A stretch of DNA of 33,983 nucleotides, from NCBI RefSeq assembly GCF_014138625.1, contig NZ_JACJHY010000048.1, positions 1 to 33,983 on the forward strand. Reading direction: 5' to 3'. Within the stretch, counting starts at the first letter, position 1; each line of letters begins with the position of its first letter. Origin of the DNA: Aminobacter ciceronei. GTDB lineage: Bacteria > Pseudomonadota > Alphaproteobacteria > Rhizobiales > Rhizobiaceae. This document shows, piece by piece, positions 7,198 through 15,192 of this stretch. The translations under genes were made by a program, and so were the position numbers. The notes below the pieces were generated by a model. That model saw nothing but the letters and a program-made list of their open reading frames with translations. It was not told where the DNA came from and did not search any database.

Positions 7198-8177
7198 GCC
7201 GGCTCCCCGCTCTCGTCGTCGAAGCCGATCAGGTTCCAGCTCTGGCGCATGTGCGGCGGCATCGGCGCTGTGACGTCGATCACGCCCTGGTCGGGATGCG
7301 GAATGACGATGCGGCGGGCATGAAGATGCAGACGGTTCTGGATGCCACCAGGGAATTCCCAATTGGTGTCGTGCTCGAAATATTTGGGATCGCCGATGAT
7401 CGGGCAGCCGATATGGGCGGCATGCACGCGCAACTGGTGCGTGCGGCCGGTATAGGGCTCCATTTCGAGCCAGGTAAGCGCCTGCGCCGCCTGTTCGAGC
7501 ACCCGGTAATAAGAAACGGCATGGTCGGCGCCCTTTTCGCCGTGCTTGGCGATGCGCATGCGGTCGCCGTCCGGTGTCATTTCCTTGATCAGCCAGGTAG
7601 AGATCTTGTCTTCGCGCTTGGGCGGCACACCCTTGACCAGCGCCCAGTAGGTCTTCTGTGTTTCGCGGGCGCGGAAGGACTCTGCAAGCTTCATCGCGGC
7701 AAGACGCGTGCGGGCGACGACCAGCACGCCTGACGTGTCGCGGTCGAGGCGGTGGACCAGGCGCGGCTTCTCGCCCTTCTTGTTGCGCCATGCCTCAAGC
7801 ATGTCGTCGACGTGGCGGGCGACGCCCGATCCGCCCTGCACGGCAAGGCCGGCCGGCTTGTTGAAGACGAAGACCTTGGGATCTTCGTAAAGCAGCATCT
7901 GCGCCAGCACGTCGCCATCGTCCTGATTGCGCATGGTGCGCGCCGTCAGCGGGCCGTCGCTCTTCTTGTCGACTTCCAGCGGCGGAATGCGGATGACCTG
8001 GCCTGGCTCGACGCGCGTGTCAGCCTTGGCGCGGCCGCCATCGACGCGGATCTGGCCCGAACGCAGCAGCTTCTGCAGATGGCCGAAGCCGAGCCCCGGA
8101 TAATGGGCCTTGAACCAGCGGTCGAGCCTCATGCCCGTTTCGCCGGCTTCCACCGTGATCTGTTCAACGCCTGCCAT
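7194..8177 (-). CDS. rluC: Pseudouridine synthase, RluA family (RluC-like)
   Basis: The 327-residue enzyme isomerises uridines in 23S rRNA. An N-terminal S4 RNA-binding domain (MRLDRWFKAHYPGLGFGHLQ, residues 16 onward, in part) precedes the catalytic domain with HRLDRDTSG at residues 142-150, where Asp145 is the catalytic aspartate. TGRTHQLRVHAAHIGCPIIGD is the usual second signature. The domain order is that of RluC/RluD. RluC is the likelier assignment given its link to the HAD and crcB genes in this order. The start is preceded by AAGGA. The stop overlaps the HAD start by 4 nt. Confidence 0.85.
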   Translation of the reverse strand: MAGVEQITVEAGETGMRLDRWFKAHYPGLGFGHLQKLLRSGQIRVDGGRAKADTRVEPGQVIRIPPLEVDKKSDGPLTARTMRNQDDGDVLAQMLLYEDPKVFVFNKPAGLAVQGGSGVARHVDDMLEAWRNKKGEKPRLVHRLDRDTSGVLVVARTRLAAMKLAESFRARETQKTYWALVKGVPPKREDKISTWLIKEMTPDGDRMRIAKHGEKGADHAVSYYRVLEQAAQALTWLEMEPYTGRTHQLRVHAAHIGCPIIGDPKYFEHDTNWEFPGGIQNRLHLHARRIVIPHPDQGVIDVTAPMPPHMRQSWNLIGFDDESGEPA

Positions 8178-8212
8178 AATTCAATCGTCCTTTTCGAAGC
8201 GGCCCAATAGCA

Positions 8213-8590
8213 TCAGCCGATGCTTCTTGCGAGCCACATTCCCAGGAACAGCGCCAGAATGGCTGTTATGACGCTGGCAAAGGCATAACCGAAGGCCGAA
8301 AACGTCGCTCCACGCTCCCACAGCGTGGCAAAATCGAGCGAAAAGGCTGAAAAGGTGGTGAAGCCGCCAAGAATGCCCGTGGCGACGAACAGCCGGAGTT
8401 CGGTCGAGCCGCCGAAGCGGCGGGCCAGCAGACCGACGAACAGCCCCATCGCCAGTGAGCCGACAACGTTGATCGCAAGCGTGCCCCAGGGAAAGTTCGG
8501 CCCGACCAGCCTGAGCGCCAGAAGGTTGGCGAGATGGCGCAGTGCGGCCCCGATGGCGCCGCCGAGTGCAACGAGAGATAGGTTTAGCAT
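8213..8590 (-). CDS. crcB: Fluoride channel CrcB/FluC
   Basis: The 125-residue inner membrane protein exports fluoride as a dual-topology dimer. It has four hydrophobic segments and the family motifs GGAIGAALRH, WGTLAINVVGSLAMG and GILGGFTTFSAFS, including the phenylalanine-bearing TTFS stretch that lines the pore. The start at 8590 follows AGGA. The open frame extends upstream to 8830 but that part overlaps mazG and has no similarity. rluC begins 35 nt downstream. No fluoride riboswitch is visible upstream. Confidence 0.9.
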   Translation of the reverse strand: MLNLSLVALGGAIGAALRHLANLLALRLVGPNFPWGTLAINVVGSLAMGLFVGLLARRFGGSTELRLFVATGILGGFTTFSAFSLDFATLWERGATFSAFGYAFASVITAILALFLGMWLARSIG

Positions 8591-8709
8591 GAGCCTGTCC
8601 TGCCTGCGCGCTGGTGTCAGGTCAATAGCACGGAACGGCTCGCAGGCAGCCCGGCGGCCTGCCCCTGCCGCCGAATTGCTTGTGGACAAGGGCTGCGGGC
8701 AACAGGGCG

Positions 8710-8739
8710 TTGTTGGGAGGGCGACAACCGGGCTATAGC
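8710..8739 (+). promoter_or_regulatory. Candidate promoter of mazG
   Basis: TTGTTG at 8710-8715 and TATAGC at 8734-8739 are separated by 18 bases. They would start transcription within a few bases of the mazG ATG at 8748. This is a motif match by eye only. Confidence 0.35.
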
Positions 8740-8747
8740 ATCGCCCC

Positions 8748-9572
8748 ATGCAACCTTCCAAAGACATCACCCGCCTGATCGAGATCATGGCCGCCCTGCG
8801 CGAGCCGGAAACCGGCTGCCCCTGGGACATCGAGCAGAATTTCGCGACGATCGCACCCTATACGATCGAAGAGGCCTATGAGGTCGCCGACGCGATTGCG
8901 CGCAACGACATCGACCATCTCAAGGAAGAGCTCGGCGACCTATTGCTGCAGGTCGTCTACCACGCCCAAATGGCGGAAGAAGCCGGCGAGTTCACCTTCG
9001 GCGATGTGGTGCAAGGCATCACGACCAAGATGATCCGCCGGCATCCGCATGTCTTCGGCGACGCCAAGGCGCGGGAAGCCCGTTCGGCCAAGGGCATGTG
9101 GGAAAAGATCAAGGCTGAGGAAAAGGCGGAAAAACGCGCCGCGCGCATCGCCCGCGGCCTCGACCCCGAAGATCATGGCAAGGGTTTTCTCGACAGTGTA
9201 CCGGTGGCGCTGCCGGCGCTGACACGGGCATTGAAGCTGCAGGAAAAAGCGGCACGCGTCGGTTTCGACTGGGGCGAGGCAGCACCGATCCTCGATAAGA
9301 TCGAGGAAGAGATCGGCGAGCTGCGCGAGGCCATGGCCAAGGGCGATCAATCAGCGGTCAAGGACGAGTTCGGCGATATGCTGTTTGCTTTGGTCAATCT
9401 CGGTCGCCACCTGGAACTGGACTCGGAGGCGGCGCTGGGCGGCACCAATGACAAGTTCCGCACACGTTTCCACTATGTCGAAAAGGCGCTCGACGACGCG
9501 GGGCACAGCCTGGAAGCGGCGACGCTCGATGAGATGGAAGCGCTCTGGCAGCAGGCCAAGACGGCGAAGTAG
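8748..9572 (+). CDS. mazG: Nucleoside triphosphate pyrophosphohydrolase MazG
   Basis: The 274-residue enzyme hydrolyses nucleoside triphosphates to monophosphates and pyrophosphate, cleaning damaged nucleotides and affecting alarmone levels. It has two tandem MazG domains: the first with GCPWDIEQ, EEAYEVADAI and EELGDLLLQVVYH (residues about 24-75), the second with EEIGELREAM and DEFGDMLFALVNLGRH (about 185-225). The acidic clusters bind magnesium. The chosen ATG gives the same N-terminal length as known MazG proteins. No Shine-Dalgarno sequence precedes it. The gene is divergent from crcB and convergent with hflX. Confidence 0.92.
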   Translation: MQPSKDITRLIEIMAALREPETGCPWDIEQNFATIAPYTIEEAYEVADAIARNDIDHLKEELGDLLLQVVYHAQMAEEAGEFTFGDVVQGITTKMIRRHPHVFGDAKAREARSAKGMWEKIKAEEKAEKRAARIARGLDPEDHGKGFLDSVPVALPALTRALKLQEKAARVGFDWGEAAPILDKIEEEIGELREAMAKGDQSAVKDEFGDMLFALVNLGRHLELDSEAALGGTNDKFRTRFHYVEKALDDAGHSLEAATLDEMEALWQQAKTAK

Positions 9573-9610
9573 CCGGCTTAGACAGGATTGCGGCCAAGCT
9601 CAGCGTGGCC

Positions 9611-9662
9611 GCCCCCTGGTTCGCTGCGCGAACCATCTCTCCCCCCGCTTCACGGGGGCGAG
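9611..9662. repeat. Pair of intergenic inverted repeats between mazG and hflX
   Basis: Two adjacent hairpins are visible: 9618-9623 with 9629-9634 (GGTTCG/CGAACC), and 9642-9647 with 9653-9658 (CCCCCG/CGGGGG). This C/G-rich style resembles small palindromic repeats scattered between rhizobial genes. They lie between two convergent genes and could help end transcription, though no clear T run follows. Confidence 0.5.
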
Positions 9663-9682
9663 GAAACCCGAGCACGCCAGGC

Positions 9683-11071
9683 TTAGCGCTTGTTCCTGAG
9701 AATCTTGGCCGCGATCTCGTCGCGCGCCGAGGCGGTCGCTTTGAGCGTCATCGACACGCTGCCGTCGTCATTGTCCTTGCGCTTCACCACATCGCCATTG
9801 CGATAGAGCCAGTCGATCTGGCCGAGCTGGCTCGGTTCCAGCGTGACGTCGATGGATTCGAGCTCACCCGAAACCCGCTGCTCGATCAGGCCGGTGAGCG
9901 CGGAAAGGCCCTCGCCCGTAGCAGCTGAAATGGCAATCGGCGGCGTCTTGCGGCCGTCACTGCTGTCGGCAAGCAGGCGCTCGCGATTGCCTTCGTCGAG
10001 CTGGTCGATCTTGTTCCAGACCTCGACGACCCGGTCGGTGTCGGCCGCATCGACGCCGAGATCGGAGAGGATACGCTCGACGTCGTCGGCCTGAGCCGCG
10101 GTATCGGGATCGGAAATGTCGCGCAGATGGATGACGAGATCGGCTTCGACCACCTCTTCCAGCGTCGCCCGGAAGGCTGCGATCAGGTGTGTCGGCAGGT
10201 CGGAGATGAAGCCGACGGTGTCGGACAGGATGATCGGCGTGCCATGCGGTAACCGTACCCGGCGCAAGGTCGGATCCAGCGTCGCAAACAGCATGTTCTC
10301 GGCCAGCACGCTGGCACCGGTCAGCCGGTTGAACAGCGTCGACTTGCCGGCATTGGTATAACCGACGATGGCAACCACGGGGAACGGCACCTTGCGCCGC
10401 TTGGAGCGGTGCAGGTCGCGGGTGCGGACGACGGTTTCGAGCTCGCGCTTGAGCTTGATGATCTTTTCCTGCAGCGCGCGCCGGTCGGATTCGATCTGGG
10501 TTTCGCCGGGGCCGCCGAGGAACCCGGCACCGCCACGCTGGCGCTCGAGGTGGGTCCAGCTACGAACCAGCCGGCCCTTCTGGTAGTTGAGGTGGGCAAG
10601 CTCGACCTGCAGCGTGCCTTCCTTGGTACGGGCGCGCCGGCCGAAGATTTCGAGGATCAGCCCGGTGCGGTCGAGCACCTTGGCGTGCATCTCTTTTTCG
10701 AGGTTGCGCTGCTGCACCGGCGTCAGCGGATGGTCGACGATCACCAGTTCCGCCCCGCGCTCCTTCACGATCGCCGCGAACTCCTCAACCTTGCCGCTGC
10801 CCAGCAACGTCGCCGGACGCGGATCGTTGAGGGTCACGATCGCGGTGTGAACGGGTTCGAGATCAATGGCGCGGGTAAGCCCGACCGCCTCGTCGTGGCG
10901 CGCCTCGGCCGAACGCTGCAACCGCGGGCGCGCGCTGTCGTCGTCATTCTTAGGCTGGCGCGTCAGCACCGGCACGATGACGACCGCACGCGTGGGGGCC
11001 TTATCGCCCCCTACCGATTCGGGTCCATTGCTGTCGCCGGCCTTGGCGCCGGCAGTCCTGTCGCGTGCCAA
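9683..11071 (-). CDS. hflX: Ribosome-associated GTPase HflX
   Basis: The 462-residue GTPase splits stalled ribosomes. The N-terminal HflX domain is followed by a glycine-rich linker (RGGAGFLGGPGETQIE, about 179-194) and the G domain: G1 GYTNAGKST at residues 237-245, FATLDPT, DTVGF and NKID. The C-terminal tail is basic. Translation appears to start at TTG (11071-11069), directly after the hfq stop codon, with AGGG a few bases upstream. No ATG occurs early enough to replace it. The hfq-hflX order is the usual one in proteobacteria and implies co-transcription. Confidence 0.9.
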   Translation of the reverse strand: MARDRTAGAKAGDSNGPESVGGDKAPTRAVVIVPVLTRQPKNDDDSARPRLQRSAEARHDEAVGLTRAIDLEPVHTAIVTLNDPRPATLLGSGKVEEFAAIVKERGAELVIVDHPLTPVQQRNLEKEMHAKVLDRTGLILEIFGRRARTKEGTLQVELAHLNYQKGRLVRSWTHLERQRGGAGFLGGPGETQIESDRRALQEKIIKLKRELETVVRTRDLHRSKRRKVPFPVVAIVGYTNAGKSTLFNRLTGASVLAENMLFATLDPTLRRVRLPHGTPIILSDTVGFISDLPTHLIAAFRATLEEVVEADLVIHLRDISDPDTAAQADDVERILSDLGVDAADTDRVVEVWNKIDQLDEGNRERLLADSSDGRKTPPIAISAATGEGLSALTGLIEQRVSGELESIDVTLEPSQLGQIDWLYRNGDVVKRKDNDDGSVSMTLKATASARDEIAAKILRNKR

Positions 11072-11317
11072 TCAGCCGCCCTGGCTTTCCTCGCCATCGA
11101 ACATCTGAACCGGCTGGCTCGGCATGATCGTGGAGATGGCATGCTTGTAGACGAGCTGGGAGTGCCCGTCACGGCGCAACAAAACACAGAAATTGTCGAA
11201 GGAGGTCACTACTCCGGTCAACTTCACGCCGTTAATCAGGAAAATGGTGAGTGGGTTTTTGCTCTTGCGAACTGAATTCAGGAAAAGATCCTGAAGATTC
11301 TGCGATCGTTCCGCCAT
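11072..11317 (-). CDS. hfq: RNA chaperone Hfq
   Basis: The 81-residue protein forms the hexameric Sm-like ring that pairs small RNAs with mRNAs. Sm1 ([21 protein letters not shown]) and Sm2 ([13 protein letters not shown]) are both present, and the length is that of alphaproteobacterial Hfq with a short tail. The ATG at 11317 starts the conserved [14 protein letters not shown]. Another in-frame start 12 codons upstream is not conserved. The upstream 139 nt contain a candidate promoter, so hfq-hflX may be transcribed apart from dat. In rhizobia Hfq influences nitrogen-related mRNAs. Confidence 0.95.
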   Translation of the reverse strand: MAERSQNLQDLFLNSVRKSKNPLTIFLINGVKLTGVVTSFDNFCVLLRRDGHSQLVYKHAISTIMPSQPVQMFDGEESQGG

Positions 11318-11351
11318 TGTTTTTTTCTTTCGCCGATCCCTGTGTGCTGCC

Positions 11352-11380
11352 AATGCGCCAAATTACCGGGCCCATGTCAA
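11352..11380 (-). promoter_or_regulatory. Candidate hfq promoter
   Basis: On the minus strand a TTGACA box (11375-11380) is followed 17 bases later by CGCATT (11352-11357), a weak -10. The -35 match is perfect and the location upstream of hfq is sensible. The -10 is poor. Confidence 0.35.
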
Positions 11381-11395
11381 GCCAGCAAACACCCC

Positions 11396-11416
11396 CTTGC
11401 CACAACGCGTGGCAAG
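11396..11416. repeat. 8-bp inverted repeat between dat and hfq
   Basis: CTTGCCAC (11396-11403) pairs with GTGGCAAG (11409-11416) across a 5-base loop. It lacks a following T run on the minus strand, so it is not a standard terminator for dat. It could still be a weak one, or an operator upstream of hfq. Confidence 0.5.
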
Positions 11417-11456
11417 CTGAACGAGATGAATTTAACCATTTACGCCCAAGCGGTTA

Positions 11457-12320
11457 TCAGGCTTGGATTTTTTCCGCAACGTCAAAAAATGCCTCACGCA
11501 GCGAAAGCGCGACCGATCCCGGATGCCCGTTGGCGACCGGCTGGCCGTCAATGGCGACGATCGGCATGATCACCGTGGTCGCAGCCGTCATGAACGCTTC
11601 GCGCGCCGACTTGGCTTCCTCGACGGTAAAACCACGCTCCTCGACCTTCAGGCCGAGCTTCTTGGCGACATCCATCAGCGTCGTGCGGGTGATGCCGCGC
11701 AGGATGCCGCTGTCGGCGGGCCTGGTGACGAGATGGCCGTCCTTGGTGACGATCCAGGCGTTTGTCGCCGCCCCTTCTTTGACGGTTCCGTCCGGGTCGA
11801 CGAACCAGGCTTCCTGGGCGCCGGCCTCCTTGGCCTGCTGACGCGCCAGCACGTTGGGCAGCAAACCGACCGACTTGATGTCGACACGCTCCCAGCGATT
11901 CTCCGGCACAGTGATCACCTTGATGCCGGCCGCCGCGCGTTTGGCCGATGCCACCGGGTCGGTGCGCTTGGCTGTCACGACAAGCGAAGAAAGTGTTGTG
12001 CCAGCCGGGAAGACGTGGTCGCGCGGCGCAACACCACGCGTCACCTGGAGATAGACCATGCCGTTGTGGACACGATTGCGGGCGATGACTTCGCGCATGA
12101 TGTGGACCAGCGCGGCGCGATTGACCGGCCAGGCGATCCTGAGTTCCGAAAGCGAGCGATCGAGGCGGTTGAGGTGGCCGACGCTGTCGACGATGAAGCT
12201 GCGCGCCACTTCGCAGACCTCATAGACGCCGTCAGCGAACTGATAGCCCCGGTCCTCGATATGCACACCTGCCTGGGCATGAGGGAGATAGCGGCCATTG
12301 ACGTAGGCTATGCGCGGCAT
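11457..12320 (-). CDS. dat: D-amino-acid aminotransferase (fold-type IV PLP enzyme)
   Basis: The 287-residue protein belongs to the class IV aminotransferases, with Lys149 (DIKSVGLLPNVL) as the PLP-binding residue. The N-terminal YVNGRYLPHAQAGVHIEDRGYQ, in part, and EAWFVDPDGTVKEGAATNAW are typical of D-alanine aminotransferases, which interconvert D-alanine/2-oxoglutarate and pyruvate/D-glutamate. Branched-chain aminotransferases share the fold, so the substrate is a family-level call. Its place between trkA and hfq is usual for Hyphomicrobiales. Confidence 0.85.
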   Translation of the reverse strand: MPRIAYVNGRYLPHAQAGVHIEDRGYQFADGVYEVCEVARSFIVDSVGHLNRLDRSLSELRIAWPVNRAALVHIMREVIARNRVHNGMVYLQVTRGVAPRDHVFPAGTTLSSLVVTAKRTDPVASAKRAAAGIKVITVPENRWERVDIKSVGLLPNVLARQQAKEAGAQEAWFVDPDGTVKEGAATNAWIVTKDGHLVTRPADSGILRGITRTTLMDVAKKLGLKVEERGFTVEEAKSAREAFMTAATTVIMPIVAIDGQPVANGHPGSVALSLREAFFDVAEKIQA

Positions 12321-12399
12321 GGTTTTCGTGTCCCCGAAAATTCAAACGGAGTTCTAGTCGATTTGTGCCACGCGGCAATCCGCAAAAGGCTGGTCCAGG

Positions 12400-13776
12400 T
12401 CAGAAGAATTCGAGGCTGACACGGAACATCTGCTCGACCTGTTTGACCGCCTTATTAAGCGCGAAGATGACGACACGATCCCGAGGCTTGATCTTCACCG
12501 ATCCGCTTGGCTTGACGACATGGCCATCCCTGTAGATGGCACCGATGCGCATGCCATCGGGAAGTTCCAGGTCGCGCAGCAGCGTGCCGACCAGCGGCGA
12601 GGTTTCGAGCGCCTCCGCCTCGATGATCTCGGCGGCACCGCGCTGGATCGAGTGCACCTGCCGGATGCGGCCGCGCCGGACGTGCTGCAATACGCGCGAA
12701 ATGGTCACTGCACTCGGATTGACGTGCGCATCGATGCCGAGCGGCTTGGTCAGGTCGTGATAGGCCGGGTTGTTGATCAGCGCCAGGTTGCCCTTGCAGC
12801 CCAGGCGCTTGGCCATGACCGAGGACAGTATGTTGACCTGGTCGTTGTTGGTCAGCGCCACCATCAGGTCAGCATCCTGGATGTCGGCTTCCATCAAAAG
12901 CTTCTGGTCGAGCGCGCTGCCGTTGAGAACGACCGTGCGGCGGAGCACGTCGGCGACCTTGACCGCCCTCTCCTTGTTGGCCTCGATGATCTTGATCTTG
13001 GTGCGGCTCTGGCGCTGTTCGAGCGTGCGGGCAACAAACAGGCCGATATTGCCGCCGCCGGCGATGACGATGCGTGTCGCCTCCTGTTCGTCATGGCCGA
13101 ACAGGCCGAGCGTGCGCCGGACCTGCTCCTTGGTGGTCACCACATAAGCAAGGTCGCCCGCCACAAGCTGGTCGGCCGAATGGGGGATGAACAGGCGGCC
13201 GTTGCGGGTCACGCCGACAACGGTTGAAGGCAGATCGGGGAACAGCTCGCTCAACTGCGCCAGCGGCGTGTTGATGACGGGGCAATCCTCCAGGCACTCG
13301 ATCGCCACCATGATGATGTGGTTTTCGGCGAAGCGGACGACATCGACGGCGCCGGGCAGCGTGATGCGCCTGAGCACCATTTCGCCGACTTCCAGCTCCG
13401 GCGAGATGATAACGTCTATCGGCAGGTGTTCGCGCGAGAACAGGTCCTGGTAGTGCGGCTGCAGATAGGATTGCGAGCGGATGCGCGCGACCTTCATCGG
13501 CACGTTGAACAGCGCGTGCGCCACCTCACAGGCGACGATATTGACCTCGTCGAACAGCGTCACCGCGATGATCATGTCGGCGTTCTGCGCACCGGCGGCT
13601 TCGAGCACCTCTGGATGCGAGCCGTGGCCGACGAAGCCGCGCACGTCGAGCTGGTCACGCACCGCCTGGATCAGCTCCGGCGCGGTGTCGATGATCGAGA
13701 CATCGTTCTTTTCAGCCGCCAGCCGCTCCGCAATGCCGTAACCGACCTGCCCCGCCCCACAGATGATTACGCGCAT
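12400..13776 (-). CDS. trkA: Trk potassium uptake system regulatory protein TrkA
   Basis: The 458-residue cytoplasmic protein gates the Trk potassium channel and binds NAD(H). It has two copies of the TrkA-N/TrkA-C unit: a Rossmann motif GAGQVGYGIAERL at residue 7, a first C domain near residues 140-220, a second Rossmann motif GGGNIGLFVARTL near 240, and a final C domain. This full duplicated form is that of E. coli TrkA. The gene follows ntrX in many Alphaproteobacteria, which may tie potassium handling to nitrogen control. Confidence 0.92.
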   Translation of the reverse strand: MRVIICGAGQVGYGIAERLAAEKNDVSIIDTAPELIQAVRDQLDVRGFVGHGSHPEVLEAAGAQNADMIIAVTLFDEVNIVACEVAHALFNVPMKVARIRSQSYLQPHYQDLFSREHLPIDVIISPELEVGEMVLRRITLPGAVDVVRFAENHIIMVAIECLEDCPVINTPLAQLSELFPDLPSTVVGVTRNGRLFIPHSADQLVAGDLAYVVTTKEQVRRTLGLFGHDEQEATRIVIAGGGNIGLFVARTLEQRQSRTKIKIIEANKERAVKVADVLRRTVVLNGSALDQKLLMEADIQDADLMVALTNNDQVNILSSVMAKRLGCKGNLALINNPAYHDLTKPLGIDAHVNPSAVTISRVLQHVRRGRIRQVHSIQRGAAEIIEAEALETSPLVGTLLRDLELPDGMRIGAIYRDGHVVKPSGSVKIKPRDRVVIFALNKAVKQVEQMFRVSLEFF

Positions 13777-13830
13777 GTCATCGACCGATCCTGCCTGTCC
13801 ACCGTCTCAGCTGAAACCGCATCGAGCATG

Positions 13831-15192
13831 CTAGACGCCAAGCGATTTGAGCTTGCGATGAAGTGCGGAGCGCTCCATGCCGATGAATTCGGCCGTCTTC
13901 GAGATGTTGCCGCCGAAGCGGTTGATCTGGGCGATCAGATACTCCTTCTCAAACATCTCGCGCGCCTCGCGCAGTGGCAGCGCCATGATGTGTTGGTCCG
14001 ACTGGTTGGGCGCGCGCGGCATGACGTCGCCGATTTCAGACGGCAGCAAGTCGGCCGTGATCGGCGCTTCGGGGTTGTCGCTGCGGGCAAGGATCAGCAG
14101 GCGCTCGACATTGTTGCGCAGCTGGCGGACGTTGCCCGGCCAGTTGTGGGCTTGGAGCACGGCGAGCGCGTCGTCGCCGATGCGGCGCGGCTTGATGCCG
14201 GCCTGCTTGGCCATCTGCTTCATGAAGTTGTCGACGAGGTAAGGAATGTCCTCGCGGCGCTCGGCAAGCCCCGGAACCATGACCGGCACGACCGCCAGGC
14301 GGTGATAGAGATCCTCGCGGAAACGCCCCTCGGCGATCATCGCCTCGAGATTCTGCGCCGTCGACGAGATGATGCGCACGTCGACCTTGACCCGCTTGGT
14401 GCCGCCGACGCGCTCGAACTGCTGCTCGACGAGCACGCGCAGGATCTTGTTTTGCGTCTCACGCGGCATGTCGGCGATTTCATCGAGGTAGAGGATACCC
14501 TGATGCGCCTCTTCGAGTGCTCCCACCTTGCGTTCGCCGCCGTTCGATTCGGTGCCGAACAGCTCGATCTCCATGCGCTCCGGCGTGATCGTCGCGGCAT
14601 TGAGCGCGACGAACGGGCCGTTCTTGCGTGACGACAGCGCATGGATGGCGCGCGCGGCCATTTCCTTGCCCGAACCCGACGGGCCGATGATCATGATGCG
14701 GCTATTGGTCGGCGCAACACGGTCGATGGTCTGGCGCAACTGGCTCATCGCCGACGACATGCCGATCAGGTCGTGGGTTTCGCCACTACGCATCTTGAGG
14801 TCGGAAACCTCGCGCCTAAGCTTCGAGGTTTCGAGCGCGCGCTCGGCGATCAGGATCAGCCGGTCGGCCTTGAACGGCTTCTCGATGAAGTCGTAGGCGC
14901 CGCGGCGTATCGCCGAAACGGCCGTTTCGATGTTGCCGTGGCCGGAGATCATCACGACAGGCAGATTGGGGTGCAGCGTCTTGATTTCGTCGAGCAGCGC
15001 CAGGCCGTCGAGCCGCGACCCCTGCAACCAGATGTCGAGAAAGACAAGACGCGGCGCACGATCCGCTATCGCGGCAAGCGCGCTGTCGGCGTCGAACGCC
15101 GTACGGGTTTCGTGGCCTTCGTCGCTCAGGATGCCCGCGACCAGTTCGCGGATGTCTTCCTCGTCGTCAACGATAAGAATATCAGACGCCAT
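13831..15192 (-). CDS. ntrX: Response regulator NtrX (AAA+ type without the sigma-54 contact loop)
   Basis: The 453-residue regulator is the partner of NtrY. It has a receiver domain with phospho-acceptor Asp53 (FLDIWLQGS), a central AAA+ domain with Walker A GPSGSGKE (170-177) and LYLDEIADMP, and a C-terminal Fis-type helix-turn-helix (NISKTAEFIGMERSALHRKL). Where NtrC has GAFTGA, NtrX has ESNGGERKVGA, so it should not activate sigma-54 polymerase and probably works by binding DNA at ordinary promoters. The start at 15192 overlaps the ntrY end by 11 nt. NtrYX systems affect nitrogen use, redox response and the cell envelope. Confidence 0.92.
   Translation of the reverse strand: MASDILIVDDEEDIRELVAGILSDEGHETRTAFDADSALAAIADRAPRLVFLDIWLQGSRLDGLALLDEIKTLHPNLPVVMISGHGNIETAVSAIRRGAYDFIEKPFKADRLILIAERALETSKLRREVSDLKMRSGETHDLIGMSSAMSQLRQTIDRVAPTNSRIMIIGPSGSGKEMAARAIHALSSRKNGPFVALNAATITPERMEIELFGTESNGGERKVGALEEAHQGILYLDEIADMPRETQNKILRVLVEQQFERVGGTKRVKVDVRIISSTAQNLEAMIAEGRFREDLYHRLAVVPVMVPGLAERREDIPYLVDNFMKQMAKQAGIKPRRIGDDALAVLQAHNWPGNVRQLRNNVERLLILARSDNPEAPITADLLPSEIGDVMPRAPNQSDQHIMALPLREAREMFEKEYLIAQINRFGGNISKTAEFIGMERSALHRKLKSLGV

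Noticed and set aside
7198-7791. N-terminal extension of the HAD phosphatase frame into rluC
   Set aside because: The extra residues have no similarity and lie wholly inside rluC in another frame. The GTG at 7197 with GGGGAG and the GTGA overlap is a better start.
8591-8747. Fluoride riboswitch upstream of crcB
   Set aside because: I looked for the conserved riboswitch segments on the minus strand and found none. The interval is GC-rich without the expected pseudoknot sequences.
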